A DNA stretch of 46,847 nucleotides from JBGOUV01 sp041477815 (GTDB lineage Bacteria; Acidobacteriota; Terriglobia; Bryobacterales; JACQDG01): the NCBI GenBank assembly GCA_041477815.1, contig JBGOUV010000004.1:1-46847 (forward strand). Reading direction: 5' to 3'. The notes below the pieces were generated by a model. The model did not search any database and was not told the origin of the DNA. It worked only from the letters and a program-made list of their open reading frames with translations. Shown in pieces: positions 14,309 through 23,274 of this stretch (position 1 is the first letter of the stretch; the number at the start of each line of letters is the position of its first letter). A program made the position numbers and the translations under genes.

Positions 14309-16234
14309 TCACGGCGCCACTGTCGTCCCCGCCCGCGGGCCGTAGACCGGCGCCGGCCGCCCCACTTCGTACGCCCCCAGATCCGGCGCCTTCCCGGTGT
14401 AATCGTCGTTCACGTTGGGGAGCCGGACCCCGGCGTCCACGGCTTTGCTCCCGCCCTTGAGCCGGAAGTCCAGATCGCGCGCCCGATACACCGCCTGCGG
14501 CTGGTTGGCGTCGGGCGGCCGCAGGTTCTCAAAGATGTCGTAATCGACCTCCACGCCGTGCGTCTCCTGTCCGGTGGCCTCCCGGAGGCCGGCCAGCGCG
14601 CCGAAGGACTGGAACGGCGCCCGGCCCAGCTCGTAATCGCGCAGCACCCCCGCGCGCGGGCCCTTCCAGGAAAACTGCTCTTTGGCTTGGGGGTTGAGCC
14701 GGTAGCCATTGTAGTCGTAGGTGGTGTAAGCGGTATAGTTGGCGAAGCGGAAGATGGCGCGCCCGGGGAGGTCCCGCCCGAGGAACAGGTTGTTGCGGAA
14801 GGTCCCGTTCGAGTAGATCTGGCCGTTGCTGTTCTCGGCGATGATGGTGTTGTGGTAAAGCACCAGGCCGGCCGGGTTGACGTTGAACTTCAAAGCGCAC
14901 CCGGTAGGCACGTGATACAGTACGTTGCGGATATAGTAAGCCGGCCCGCCGTAGACCGGCTGCGCGCTCAGCCCGCATTGCGCCGCGTTCACGCCCCGGT
15001 TGCGCATCACGCGGATGTTGTGCACGCCCCCGTCGGCCTCGATGAAGTCGTCGGCCATCAGGTGGATGTCGTTGTTGTAGAAATCGATGGACACCGCCCG
15101 GTGGTCTTCTTCCTTGTCGGGGGAGCCGTGGGTGCAGACGTCGATACCGTCGTGGAAGTAGGCGATGTAGTTGTGGGCCACCACGTGACCCGCCCCGTAC
15201 ACCTTCACCGCGTAGTAGCTCCGGAGCCGGTTGGCCCCGTAGACGCCGGGATTGAACCAGCCGAGCAGGCGGTAGCGGTCGTCCCGCCCGATCATGACGT
15301 TGTCGGCGATGTAGAAGTCCTGCGAGCCGGCGTACTGCGTGGTGACGCCGATGCCGACGTCCTCCAGCCGGCAGTTGCGGACGGTGAGCCCCCGGGAGCC
15401 CAGCACGTCCTTCAGACCCGCGAAAAACGCAATATCGGTATTGCGAATGGTGAGTCCTTCAAAGATGTGGTAGTCGGCCGCCATCACGTCGAAGAGCCGG
15501 TGCGCGCCGTCGCCGTCGAAAATCGGCTCCCCGTCCCCGGCCGCGCGGATTACGATGGGACGCTCCGGCGTGCCCTTCGCCGTCAGTACGTAGGTACCAT
15601 CGAAATCCAGTCCCAGCGGGTGGGAATACTGGAAGCGGTCCCCCTTATAGAGGCCGCCGTGAACCAGCATCACGTCTCCCGGTCCCACTTTGCGCTCGCT
15701 GACCACCGCCCAGTCCCCGTTTCCCGAGCCGAAATACGCTTGTTTCAGCCCGGTGAACGCCGGCTGCTGCTTCTCGCCCCGCCATCCCAGCGGATACACG
15801 TGCAATACCCGCCCGCCGGGCGCGGCTTTCGGCTCGCCGCGGGTGCGCACCTTGGCCGTCCGCACCGCTTCGCCTTGCACGCCGTCGGGGTCCCGCAACT
15901 GGAACCGCGTTTCGTATTCGGTATCCGGCTCCAGGTCGAGGATGCTGCCGGCGAACATGTCGGGCACCGTGTAATCGAGGCCCAGGTCCGGACGGAAGAC
16001 CCTCTCGCCGCCCAGCCGCAGCAACGGCATTCCCTGTCTCCAGCCGCTCTCGCCGGTCTTGCGGTAGCCGACCTCCACGACGGAGTTGCGATTTTCGTCC
16101 CCGCTGATTTGCCACTCGAACCCCAGACAAATCAGGGTGGGGCGCTCCACGACAAACCTGCCGGCAGTGACCGCGTCGGCGGCGGCGAGCCGGGCCGCGC
16201 AAAGGAAGGGCAGAAGGAATTTTCGGATGTGCAT
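14309..16234 (-). CDS. Secreted right-handed parallel beta-helix protein
   Basis: The protein is 641 residues with a signal peptide (MHIRKFLLPFLCAARLAAA). An N-terminal fibronectin-III-like part (ICLGFEWQISGD, LEPDTEYETRFQLRD) precedes a beta-helix of the polysaccharide-lyase/pectate-lyase type: repeated short strands with Asn stacks such as HIFEGLTIRNTDI, GLTVRNCRLEDVGIG, DFYIADNVMIG, VSIDFYNNDIHLM, NIRVMRNRGVN and LVLYHNTII. The C-terminus has DFRLKGGSKAVDAG...PDLGAYEVG, typical of this family. It probably binds or cleaves acidic polysaccharides, but the catalytic residues cannot be assigned. TATAAT ends 6 nt before the ATG. Confidence 0.8.
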   Translation of the reverse strand: MHIRKFLLPFLCAARLAAADAVTAGRFVVERPTLICLGFEWQISGDENRNSVVEVGYRKTGESGWRQGMPLLRLGGERVFRPDLGLDYTVPDMFAGSILDLEPDTEYETRFQLRDPDGVQGEAVRTAKVRTRGEPKAAPGGRVLHVYPLGWRGEKQQPAFTGLKQAYFGSGNGDWAVVSERKVGPGDVMLVHGGLYKGDRFQYSHPLGLDFDGTYVLTAKGTPERPIVIRAAGDGEPIFDGDGAHRLFDVMAADYHIFEGLTIRNTDIAFFAGLKDVLGSRGLTVRNCRLEDVGIGVTTQYAGSQDFYIADNVMIGRDDRYRLLGWFNPGVYGANRLRSYYAVKVYGAGHVVAHNYIAYFHDGIDVCTHGSPDKEEDHRAVSIDFYNNDIHLMADDFIEADGGVHNIRVMRNRGVNAAQCGLSAQPVYGGPAYYIRNVLYHVPTGCALKFNVNPAGLVLYHNTIIAENSNGQIYSNGTFRNNLFLGRDLPGRAIFRFANYTAYTTYDYNGYRLNPQAKEQFSWKGPRAGVLRDYELGRAPFQSFGALAGLREATGQETHGVEVDYDIFENLRPPDANQPQAVYRARDLDFRLKGGSKAVDAGVRLPNVNDDYTGKAPDLGAYEVGRPAPVYGPRAGTTVAP

Positions 16235-16240
16235 GGCGGT

Positions 16241-16246
16241 ATTATA
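16241..16246 (-). promoter_or_regulatory. -10 hexamer placed for a leaderless transcript
   Basis: TATAAT on the - strand is followed by ACCGCC and the ATG at 16234. The 6-nt gap places the transcription start at the A of the ATG. Confidence 0.55.
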
Positions 16247-16302
16247 CTCGGCGTGGGCGGACTGGTCCGGTGGAGATTGAGGAGAGGATCAAGACCTGGC
16301 TC

Positions 16303-16377
16303 CACCGAGCCGCGACTGTAAGGGAGCGGTTTCCGCGCCGGTAGAAACAACCGCTCCCTTACGGTCGCGGCGCGGTG
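16303..16377. repeat. Long hairpin, full copy of a dispersed REP-like element
   Basis: Arms 16303-16331 and 16349-16377 are complementary at 27 of 29 positions around a 17-nt loop. The arm sequence begins CACCGAGCCGCGACTGTAAG. Partial copies occur at 5349, 9265 and 44722 in this window. It lies in the 399-bp gap 16235-16633 between divergent genes; the rest of the gap shows only a GC palindrome near 16412 and a promoter at its end. Confidence 0.7.
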
Positions 16378-16621
16378 CGCTGGAGATTTAGGCTTAACGG
16401 GAGGGACTGGGCAGGGCCCTGTCCTACAACGACATCGGCGCCCCGGGGGGTCGGTTTGGTCGGTAGACCTGCGTGGGGCGTGGAGGGGAAACCGGCGCTG
16501 GGCATAGGCGATTCACTGCTCCGCAAGCCTTGGACTTAAGAATCTACGGATCGCTCTTGTCCGATGAGGCCGTCTTTCAACTCTGGCCTTTGCTGGCCCA
16601 CCGCTGGCGACGGCACGTGCC

Positions 16622-16627
16622 TACAAT
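16622..16627 (+). promoter_or_regulatory. -10 hexamer placed for a leaderless transcript
   Basis: TACAAT is followed by GAGGGT and the ATG at 16634. The 6-nt gap fits a leaderless start, although GAGGG could also act as a very close ribosome-binding site. Confidence 0.45.
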
Positions 16628-16633
16628 GAGGGT

Positions 16634-17977
16634 ATGGTGCTCCCCACGAGACGTCTGATCTGGCTGCTCGCCGGATGCACGGTGTATGCCGCAGAGGCGG
16701 ATCGGACGGTAGCGCCGGCGATGCGGCGCGCGGCCCCGAATGTCCATCGCATCCGGGTGTTGCAGCGGGCGTCCGTGGATCCGGAGTTAGACCTCATCAT
16801 TGCACTCGGCGCTCCGGAGGGGTGGCCGCCGGAAGATGGCGAGGGCGGCTGGTGGGGCGATAAGACGGCTCTGGGTCTCTTCTTGCAGCGGCGTGACCGG
16901 CCGGACGTGGTGTACCAGATCGCGGTCGAGAGCGGACGGGGAGACGCCGACTGCTATGCGCGAGTGGAACGGGCGACAGCAACGGACGTGGTCCTATCGT
17001 GCACGCCGGAAAAGGGCAGGCGCGGACCGAATCGGAAGTTCGTATATGACATCCGAGCGAAGGCGTTGGTAAAGCGGATCCATTACGACCCGTTCGCGAT
17101 GCAGCGGGTATTTGTATCGGGTGATCAGGCCGTGCTCGTCGGCTCGGACTTCCGGCGGCTGGCGGCGGTGGAATACCGCCCGGGTCGTGCGCCTGCATTT
17201 CGCCTGCTGAACGGCGCGCCAGCAGAGCAGTGGACCGGACGCGTGCGAACGAGCGCGGGTACGGTGGGCGCCGGGGCGGAACTGCGCACCGAAATCTACA
17301 TCGAGCGGGAGCAGTTCAAACCCACGCCCTTCGGGCCCCGCCACCGGTTCACGCTCGCCCAGGAAGACACGACGGTGCCCGAGCCACAGCAAAAACGCCT
17401 GCTCGTGCTGGATGGCACAGGTCAGCGGGTGGAGCGCTACCCGTTGCCGCGACGGACCTACGAAGAGTTTGCCAACGCGCGGCCTCGGCGTGTGGCGGAC
17501 GGCTACAGCCGGTCGGGTACGGAGATGAACGACGAGATCGGGCCGTGGCAGATCGCCGACGGCACGCTGTGGTTTGGCAAGACGTTTTACGACGGCGAAG
17601 GCATGACGGGCGTGGGCGGGTTCGGATACTTCGATACGTCGGAGCGCAAATACCGGGTCTATTCTCCACCCGAGATCGCGGATTGGTCGGTAACGGCGAT
17701 GCTGGTGGAGCCGGAGGCAGTGTGGCTGGCGCTGGCACGGCACGGCGAATGGGGGAGCAGCGGCGGGGGTCTACTGCGATTCGATCGGGGAACGGAGAAG
17801 GTGGAAAGCCTGGAGCTGCGCGACATCGCGAGCGCGATCTCTCGCGTCGGCGATCGCCTCTTGATCGCAACGGAGTTCGGAGCGGCTGTGTTTGGAGAGC
17901 ATAGGCTGCGGCGGTACTTCCTGGATCAGACGACCGACGGTCGATTGCGGGTGGTGGAGGCAATACTGGGGCCGTGA
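16634..17977 (+). CDS. Exported beta-propeller-like protein, unknown function
   Basis: The 447-residue product has a leader (MVLPTRRLIWLLAGCTVYAAEA). The rest is rich in short beta strands with Trp-Gly/Asp turns (YQIAVESGRGDADCYARV, IADGTLWFGKTFYDGEGMTGVGGFGYFD, WLALARHGEWGSSGGGLLRFDRGTEKV), as in a propeller. I do not recognise a named family. The next gene overlaps it by the GTGA junction at 17974 and is also secreted and propeller-like, so they probably work together. Confidence 0.55.
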   Translation: MVLPTRRLIWLLAGCTVYAAEADRTVAPAMRRAAPNVHRIRVLQRASVDPELDLIIALGAPEGWPPEDGEGGWWGDKTALGLFLQRRDRPDVVYQIAVESGRGDADCYARVERATATDVVLSCTPEKGRRGPNRKFVYDIRAKALVKRIHYDPFAMQRVFVSGDQAVLVGSDFRRLAAVEYRPGRAPAFRLLNGAPAEQWTGRVRTSAGTVGAGAELRTEIYIEREQFKPTPFGPRHRFTLAQEDTTVPEPQQKRLLVLDGTGQRVERYPLPRRTYEEFANARPRRVADGYSRSGTEMNDEIGPWQIADGTLWFGKTFYDGEGMTGVGGFGYFDTSERKYRVYSPPEIADWSVTAMLVEPEAVWLALARHGEWGSSGGGLLRFDRGTEKVESLELRDIASAISRVGDRLLIATEFGAAVFGEHRLRRYFLDQTTDGRLRVVEAILGP

Positions 17978-18012
17978 GGGTCGTGTTGAGTGACGAATGC
18001 CGATCGGACTTT

Positions 18013-18828
18013 ATGGTTGCGAGGTCGTTGCGAGGCTGTGCGATCCTAGCTTTATTGCCGGCATTGTTGAGCGCACAAGTGGCGTTCAGCCGCCGTGTGT
18101 ACAAGCGGAGCGGAACAACGTATCAGCAGATCTGGATGTGGGATCCCTCGGAGGGAGCTTTGAAGCCGCTGACAGACTCGGAGAGGAATCATTTCCAGCC
18201 GGCTTGTTCAAAGGATGGCAGGTATATCCACTTTCTTTCCGGCGCCGATTGGTACATTTACAACGGCCTTTGGAGCTTCGACCGCCAAACCGGCCAGGAG
18301 CGGAAGCTCTCGGCAGATCCGAAAGTTCCAGTTGCCGCGGCGAATCGGCCTCCGATTGCCGATTGCAACGATGCGGTCTGGTCGCAAGATAACGCGCTCT
18401 TTGCGTGTTCGGCTGGACAAGATGTCTCGATCCACGATGCGGTCACTGGAAAGGAAGTAGGCCGGCCACATTTTGGTGAACGCGCCACGGCGCCGCGCGC
18501 AATGGCATGGTCGCCGGACCGAAAGTGGCTGCTGGTGGGGACGCCGGGGCAGGACGACAACAGCACTTCCCGCCAGTCGGACTACTTCGTGCTGGATCTC
18601 GGCCGCATGGCTTGGAACCCAGTGGGCAGCGGCAATGATGCCGTGTGGCTTCCCGGTCGCAACGAGATTGTTTATAGCACACCACGCGAGCTGGTAGCGC
18701 TCACGTCCTCCCGTAAGCACCAAGTGTGGTCGGCACATCTCATGGTGTTCGATCCGGCGACGCGCCGCCGGACGCCGCTGACCTCCGGCGTCACCAACAA
18801 CATACAACCGGCGCCATGCACGCGCTGA
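18013..18828 (+). CDS. Exported TolB/WD40-like propeller protein
   Basis: The product is 271 residues from the ATG at 18013, which gives a clean signal peptide (MVARSLRGCAILALLPALLSAQ). An upstream GTG at 17974 overlaps the previous stop codon (GTGA) and would add 13 residues; translational coupling favours it, leader quality favours 18013. TolB-like propeller blades are visible: YQQIWMWDPSEGALKPLTDSERNHFQPACSKDGRYIHFLS, DAVWSQDNALFACSAG, AMAWSPDRKWLLVGTPG and VFDPATRRRTPLTSGVTNNIQP. It is short for a full six-blade propeller. Confidence 0.65.
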   Translation: MVARSLRGCAILALLPALLSAQVAFSRRVYKRSGTTYQQIWMWDPSEGALKPLTDSERNHFQPACSKDGRYIHFLSGADWYIYNGLWSFDRQTGQERKLSADPKVPVAAANRPPIADCNDAVWSQDNALFACSAGQDVSIHDAVTGKEVGRPHFGERATAPRAMAWSPDRKWLLVGTPGQDDNSTSRQSDYFVLDLGRMAWNPVGSGNDAVWLPGRNEIVYSTPRELVALTSSRKHQVWSAHLMVFDPATRRRTPLTSGVTNNIQPAPCTR

Positions 18829-18965
18829 TCAGAGCCCGAGCAAATCACTCCGCAAGAAACTCGCGCTGCCGATTACCACCTCCGCCTTGCAGCTAGGGCC
18901 CTCCCGCGGGATTCCACCCGAGGGGAGCCGCTCCCCTGCGTTATTATGGAGCTAGAAAGGGGCGC

Positions 18966-20108
18966 ATGGAATTCGACTACACCGCCGAGCAGTTGCAGCT
19001 TCGCCGCACGGTACGGGAGTTCGCCGAGGGCGAGATCGCCCCGCAGGTCAGCCGCTGGGACGAGGAACAGGTGTTTCCCGCGGAGATCCTGCCGCAGATG
19101 GGGAAGCTGGGGTTGATGGGGGTGGTATTCCCCGAGGCGCTGGGGGGAGCGGGGCTGACCTACGTCGATTACGCCGTGGTGATCGAGGAACTGGCGCGGG
19201 TGGACGGATCGGTGGGGCTGATCGTGGCGGCGCATACCTCGCTGTGTACGAACCATATTTATAAATGCGGGAGCGAGGAGCAGCGGCGGGCTTACGTGCC
19301 GCGCCTGGCGAGCGGCGAGTGGCTGGGGTGCTGGTCGCTGACCGAGCCGGAGGCGTGGTCGGACGCCGCCGGTAGGCGGACCACCGCCCGGCTGGACGGC
19401 GACTGCTGGGTGCTGAACGGGGGCAAGACCTTCACTACGAATGCTCATCATGCCGATGTATGCGTGGCCATGGCCGTCACCGAGCGGGCCCTGGGGCATC
19501 ATGGGATCTCGGCCTTCATCATCCCTAAGGAGACGCCGGGGTATCGGGTGGGACGGAAGGAAAACAAGCTGGGGATGCGGGCCAGCGACACCGGGGAAGT
19601 GATCTTCGCCGACTGCCGGTTGCCGGGATCACAGCTTCTGGGACAGCGCGGGGAGGGGTTCATCGACTCGCTGAAGGTCCTGGACGGGGGCCGCGTCTCG
19701 ATCGCCGCTTTGGCCGTAGGCATGGCGCAGGGGGCGTACGAGGCGGCGCTGCGGTATTCCAAGCAGCGCAAACAGTTCGGTCGGCCCATTTCGGAGTTTC
19801 AGGCGATCCAGTTCAAGCTGGCCGACATGGCCACCGAGATTGAGGCGGCGCGGTGGATGACTCTGCGGGCGGGGTGGCTCCTCGACCAGGGGCGGCGCAA
19901 CACCAAGGAATCGGCGATGGCCAAGCTATTCGCCAGCGAGGTGGCGGTGCGGGCCGCCGACCAGGCGTTGCAGGTCCACGGGGGGTACGGCTTTACCAAG
20001 GACTATCCGGTGGAGAAGTTTTACCGGGACGTCAAGTTGTGCACGATCGGTGAGGGTACGAGTGAGATCCAGCGGCTGGTTATCGCGCGGCAACTTCTGA
20101 AGGAATGA
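18966..20108 (+). CDS. Acyl-CoA dehydrogenase
   Basis: The protein is 380 residues, normal length for the short/medium-chain family, with RBS AAAGGGG just upstream. It has MEFDYTAEQLQLRRTVREFAEGEIAP at the N-terminus, signature 1 AWSDAAGRRTTARLDGD after GCWSLTEPEA (FAD-binding), GMRASDTGEVIFADCRLP, signature 2-type QAIQFKLADMATEIEAAR, YGFTKDYPVEKFYRD and GEGTSEIQRLVIARQLL with the catalytic-base Glu position in GEGTSE. It oxidises acyl-CoA to enoyl-CoA and passes electrons to ETF. In place of the usual T-D-AG after the TEPEA motif (SDAGGM in many relatives) it has SDAAGR. Confidence 0.9.
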   Translation: MEFDYTAEQLQLRRTVREFAEGEIAPQVSRWDEEQVFPAEILPQMGKLGLMGVVFPEALGGAGLTYVDYAVVIEELARVDGSVGLIVAAHTSLCTNHIYKCGSEEQRRAYVPRLASGEWLGCWSLTEPEAWSDAAGRRTTARLDGDCWVLNGGKTFTTNAHHADVCVAMAVTERALGHHGISAFIIPKETPGYRVGRKENKLGMRASDTGEVIFADCRLPGSQLLGQRGEGFIDSLKVLDGGRVSIAALAVGMAQGAYEAALRYSKQRKQFGRPISEFQAIQFKLADMATEIEAARWMTLRAGWLLDQGRRNTKESAMAKLFASEVAVRAADQALQVHGGYGFTKDYPVEKFYRDVKLCTIGEGTSEIQRLVIARQLLKE

Positions 20109-20111
20109 CTT

Positions 20112-20135
20112 GTGGGGCGGCCCCCTGGGGCCGCA
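20112..20135. terminator. Hairpin repeat downstream of the acyl-CoA dehydrogenase
   Basis: GCGGCCCC pairs with GGGCCGC around CTG. The 24-bp block TGTGGGGCGGCCCCCTGGGG and onward recurs with one mismatch at 38544-38567, also just after a gene. It lies between convergent genes. There is no T-tract. Confidence 0.45.
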
Positions 20136-20163
20136 GCCCCCGCTGGCGGGCTCCTGAAGAGAA

Positions 20164-21660
20164 TCACACCGGCGGTTTTTGCCAGCCACCGGTCTTCGAT
20201 TCCAGGTACTGGCACACCGCCAGCACTACGTCCTCGCGCCAGGGCTGCCCGACTACCTGGACGCCAATGGGCAGACCCTCGGGCAACGCGCCCCCCCGGA
20301 CCACCGCCGCCGGCCAACCGGTGCTGTTGTACAGGCCGGTGTAACCGCGGCCGGGCTCGCGCCGCACCGGATCGTCGCCGAGGTTGATCGGCTCCGCGGG
20401 CTTTCCGCCGGCCGGGCATAGCACTGCGTCGTAGTCCTTCACCCACTGCAGGAGCTTGGTGCGGGCCTGGTCCTGGCGTTCCAGGAGCTCGGTGAACTCG
20501 GCCGTGGGGAGCGGCTCCATCTTCATGCGGTCCACCAGCACGGGCGAGGTCGCCCGGGTGCCCCACTTCTCGGCGATGCGCTTCACGAAGGTCCAGCCGT
20601 CGGCCCGGGTCAGGCGGAAGCGCACCTCCTCCATCTCCATCATGAGACTCTTGGGCAGGTCCTCGCGCACCCGGCAGCCGGCCTCCTCCAAGTGGCGCGC
20701 GGCGCGGCGGACGATCTCCTTGGTCTCCGTGGAGGTTTCGGCGACGCCGTTGTCCGGGTAGAAAGCCACGCGCAGCTTGGACACCTCCACTTTGGCTGGA
20801 TCGGCCCAGGGGACCGGCACGATGGCGGCGTCGCGGAAGTCCGGTCCGCTGATGAGAGGCAGGATCAGGATCAGGTCCTCGACGCGGCGGGCCAAGGGGC
20901 CGAGCTGCTGCCAGGAGTCGTAGATGCCGCCGTAGTCGACGATGTGGCCGGTGCGGGGGACGCGGCCCGAGGTCGGTTTGATACCGGCAATACCATTGGC
21001 GTGGGCGGGGCCGCGGATGCTGCCGCCCCAGTCGCTGCCGACGTCGAAGGGGACGCCGCCGGCGGCCACAATCGCGCCCGCCCCGCCGCTCGAGCCCGAG
21101 GTGGTCCGGGTCAGGTCGTAGGGATTGTGGGAAATGCCGTAGATGATGTTGGCGGTGCTGTTGACGCCGGGAATGCCGCCGCCGGCCAGGGTAAATTCCG
21201 GGGTATTGGTCTTACCCAGCAGAATGGCGCCGGCGGCCCGCAGCCGTGCCACCACGGTGGCGTCCTGGTTGGGGACGTAGCCCATGCGGCCGACCGTGCC
21301 GCCGGTGGTGATGACGCCGGCGGTGTCGATGGAGTCCTTGATGGTCATGGGGACGCCGTGCAGCGGGCCCTTCGACCGGCCTTGGGCGAGGAGCGCGTCG
21401 GCTTCCAGGGCTTCCCGGAGCGCCCGCTCGAAGCAGGTCTGGACCACCGCGTGGAGCTTGGGGTTGACCGCCTCGATCCGGGCGATGGAGGCGCGGACGG
21501 CCTCGGTGGCGGAAATCTTCTTCTCGCGGATCTGCTGCGCGAGCCGGACGGCGGAAACAAACAGGTCGTCGGGCGGAGCGGCCGGGGCCGGGCGGTGAAG
21601 CAGCAAGGCCGCACCGGCGCCGAGGTGTCCGAGAAATTCGCGTCGCGAGGGTGTGCTCAT
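20164..21660 (-). CDS. Amidase (amidase-signature family), Tat-exported
   Basis: The protein is 498 residues. MSTPSRREFLGHLGAGAALLL is a twin-arginine leader. The amidase-signature Ser-cisSer-Lys triad is complete: K108 in GVPMTIKDSID, S190 in TTSGSSGGAGA and nucleophile S214 in GSDWGGSIRGPA, with the standard 24-residue spacing between the serines. The C-terminus has DAVLCPAGGKPAEP and GLYNSTGWPAAVVRGG, typical of the family. The substrate cannot be read from sequence. It lies downstream of, and is paralogous to, a second amidase gene on the same strand that carries a frameshift. Confidence 0.88.
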   Translation of the reverse strand: MSTPSRREFLGHLGAGAALLLHRPAPAAPPDDLFVSAVRLAQQIREKKISATEAVRASIARIEAVNPKLHAVVQTCFERALREALEADALLAQGRSKGPLHGVPMTIKDSIDTAGVITTGGTVGRMGYVPNQDATVVARLRAAGAILLGKTNTPEFTLAGGGIPGVNSTANIIYGISHNPYDLTRTTSGSSGGAGAIVAAGGVPFDVGSDWGGSIRGPAHANGIAGIKPTSGRVPRTGHIVDYGGIYDSWQQLGPLARRVEDLILILPLISGPDFRDAAIVPVPWADPAKVEVSKLRVAFYPDNGVAETSTETKEIVRRAARHLEEAGCRVREDLPKSLMMEMEEVRFRLTRADGWTFVKRIAEKWGTRATSPVLVDRMKMEPLPTAEFTELLERQDQARTKLLQWVKDYDAVLCPAGGKPAEPINLGDDPVRREPGRGYTGLYNSTGWPAAVVRGGALPEGLPIGVQVVGQPWREDVVLAVCQYLESKTGGWQKPPV

Positions 21661-21680
21661 AAGCTAGACTTCCTAAGCAT

Positions 21681-21755
21681 CCACGGCAGAGGACGCAGAG
21701 GACGCGGAGGAACTCCTTTTCTTCTTCCTCTGCGTCCTCTGCGTCCTCTGCGGTG
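21681..21755. repeat. Long hairpin of GAGGACGCA repeats
   Basis: The left arm (21681-21712) is built from GCAGAGGACGCAGAGGACGC and its complement forms the right arm (21725-21755, TTCCTCTGCGTCCTCTGCGT and onward), with about 12 nt between. Internal 9-bp periodicity is clear. It sits in the gap between the two amidase genes and may act as a terminator or be a mobile intergenic repeat. Confidence 0.6.
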
Positions 21756-21772
21756 AATTCATGGGTTTGTGC

Positions 21773-23157
21773 TCAGATCGCCGGCCGCTGCCAGCCGCCG
21801 GTTTTGGACTCCAGGTGCGCCGCCACGGCCAGGACCACGTGGTCGGTCCAGGGACGGCCCACGATCTGAATCCCCAGGGGCAGGCCTTCCGGGGAGGTTC
21901 CGGCGCGAACCACGGCCGCGGGCCAGCCGGTGATGTTGTAGGTCGAGGTATAGTTCCAGCCGGGCGGTCCGGGCGGATCGCCGAGCCGGGGGGCGGGCCG
22001 CGCGCTGGGGGGGCACAGGATCACGTCGTAGTCTTCGAGGAAAGCCAGCATCCGGCTGCGGCACTCGTCGAGCCGCTCGGTGAGAGTGGCGAACTCGACC
22101 GAGGAAAGCGGCGCGCCGCGCAGGCTGAGCTGGGGCGACGCCTGCCTGGTGCCCGCCCTCTGCAAACGCCGCTGGACGCCCGCCCCGCCGTCCGCGCCGC
22201 CGAGTTTCCCGCGCAGCTCCCCGACTTCTTTGAGTAAGGGCGGGCGGGCCTCGGTGCACTTCGCGCCAGTGGCGGCCAGCAGGGCGGCGCAGTCGCGCAC
22301 CACTTTGGCGATCTCGGGCGTCGGGTCCAGCTCGCCGTTCGAGAGGTACCAGGCTACGCGCAGGGGACGGAGGTCGACCCGCCGGTAATCACCGAGAGGT
22401 ACCGGAGCGGTGGCCGCGTCCAGGGAGTCGGGACCGGCCAGGATCGGCAGGAGCAGCGCCAGGTCCTCGACACGGCGGGCCAAGGGTCCGATCTGCTGCA
22501 TGGAGTCGAAAGCGCCGCCGAAGCCGACGATGTGGCCGGTACGCGGCACCAGTCCATGGGTAGGCTTGATGCCGGCGATCCCGCAGGCATGGCTGGGGAC
22601 GCGGATGCTCCCGGCGAAATCGCTGCCGATCTCGAAGAAGCCGCCGCCGGACGCGACGATGGCGGCCGCCCCGCCGCTCGATCCCGAGGGCTGGTAGTCG
22701 AGGTGGTAGGGGTTCTTGGTGGGCCCGTAAATCAGGTTGTTGGTGACGAAGGAGAGGGTGAACTCCGGGGTATTGGTCTACCCAGCAGGATGGCGCCGGC
22801 GGCCCGGACGCGGGCCACCACGGTGGCGTCTTGCGCCGGGACGTAGTCCTTGCGGCCGAGCGTCCCGCCCGTGCTGACCACGCCGGCCGTGTCGAAGGAG
22901 TCCTTAATGGTCATGGGGACGCCGTGCAGCGGACCCTTCGGCTTGCCCTTGGCCAGCAGGGTGTCCGCCTCCTTGGCCTCCAGCAGCGCGCGCTCCGCGC
23001 AAAGCTGGACCACCGCGTTCAACTGGGGGTTCACCTTGGCGATGCGCGCCAGACAGGCCTTCACCGCCTCTTGCGAAGACACCTTCTTTTCGCGAATCCG
23101 CTGGGCCAGGCTGGTGGCCGACAGATAAATTAACTGGTTGGGGTCATCCGGCGGCAC
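21773..23157 (-). pseudogene. Second amidase, disrupted by a one-base deletion
   Basis: The N-terminal part (23157 down to about 22780: PNQLIYLSATSLAQRIREKK, GVPMTIKDSFDTAGV) and the C-terminal part (22779 to 21773: PSGSSGGAAAIVAS, GSDFAGSIRVPSHA, then MPRTGHIVGFGG onward) are in different frames. At 22778-22781 the strand reads GGTAGACC where the neighbouring amidase has GGTAAGACC, so one A is missing. All triad motifs are present once the frame is corrected. No leader is seen. The start is best placed at the GTG at 23157, 7 nt after TATAAT. Either a recent pseudogene or an assembly error. Confidence 0.75.
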
Positions 23158-23164
23158 GGCTCGC

Positions 23165-23170
23165 ATTATA
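23165..23170 (-). promoter_or_regulatory. -10 hexamer placed for a leaderless transcript
   Basis: TATAAT on the - strand is followed by GCGAGCC and GTG at 23157. The upstream ATG (23166) overlaps the hexamer, so the GTG is the likelier start. Confidence 0.5.
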
Positions 23171-23274
23171 CGCCATTATGCGGGTCCATGAGATTATCCT
23201 CACGTTTCTCTCCACGGCGGCGATACGAGACAGTGGACCCACCCCCCGGGCCGTAATCAGCAGGAGGCCCGACC

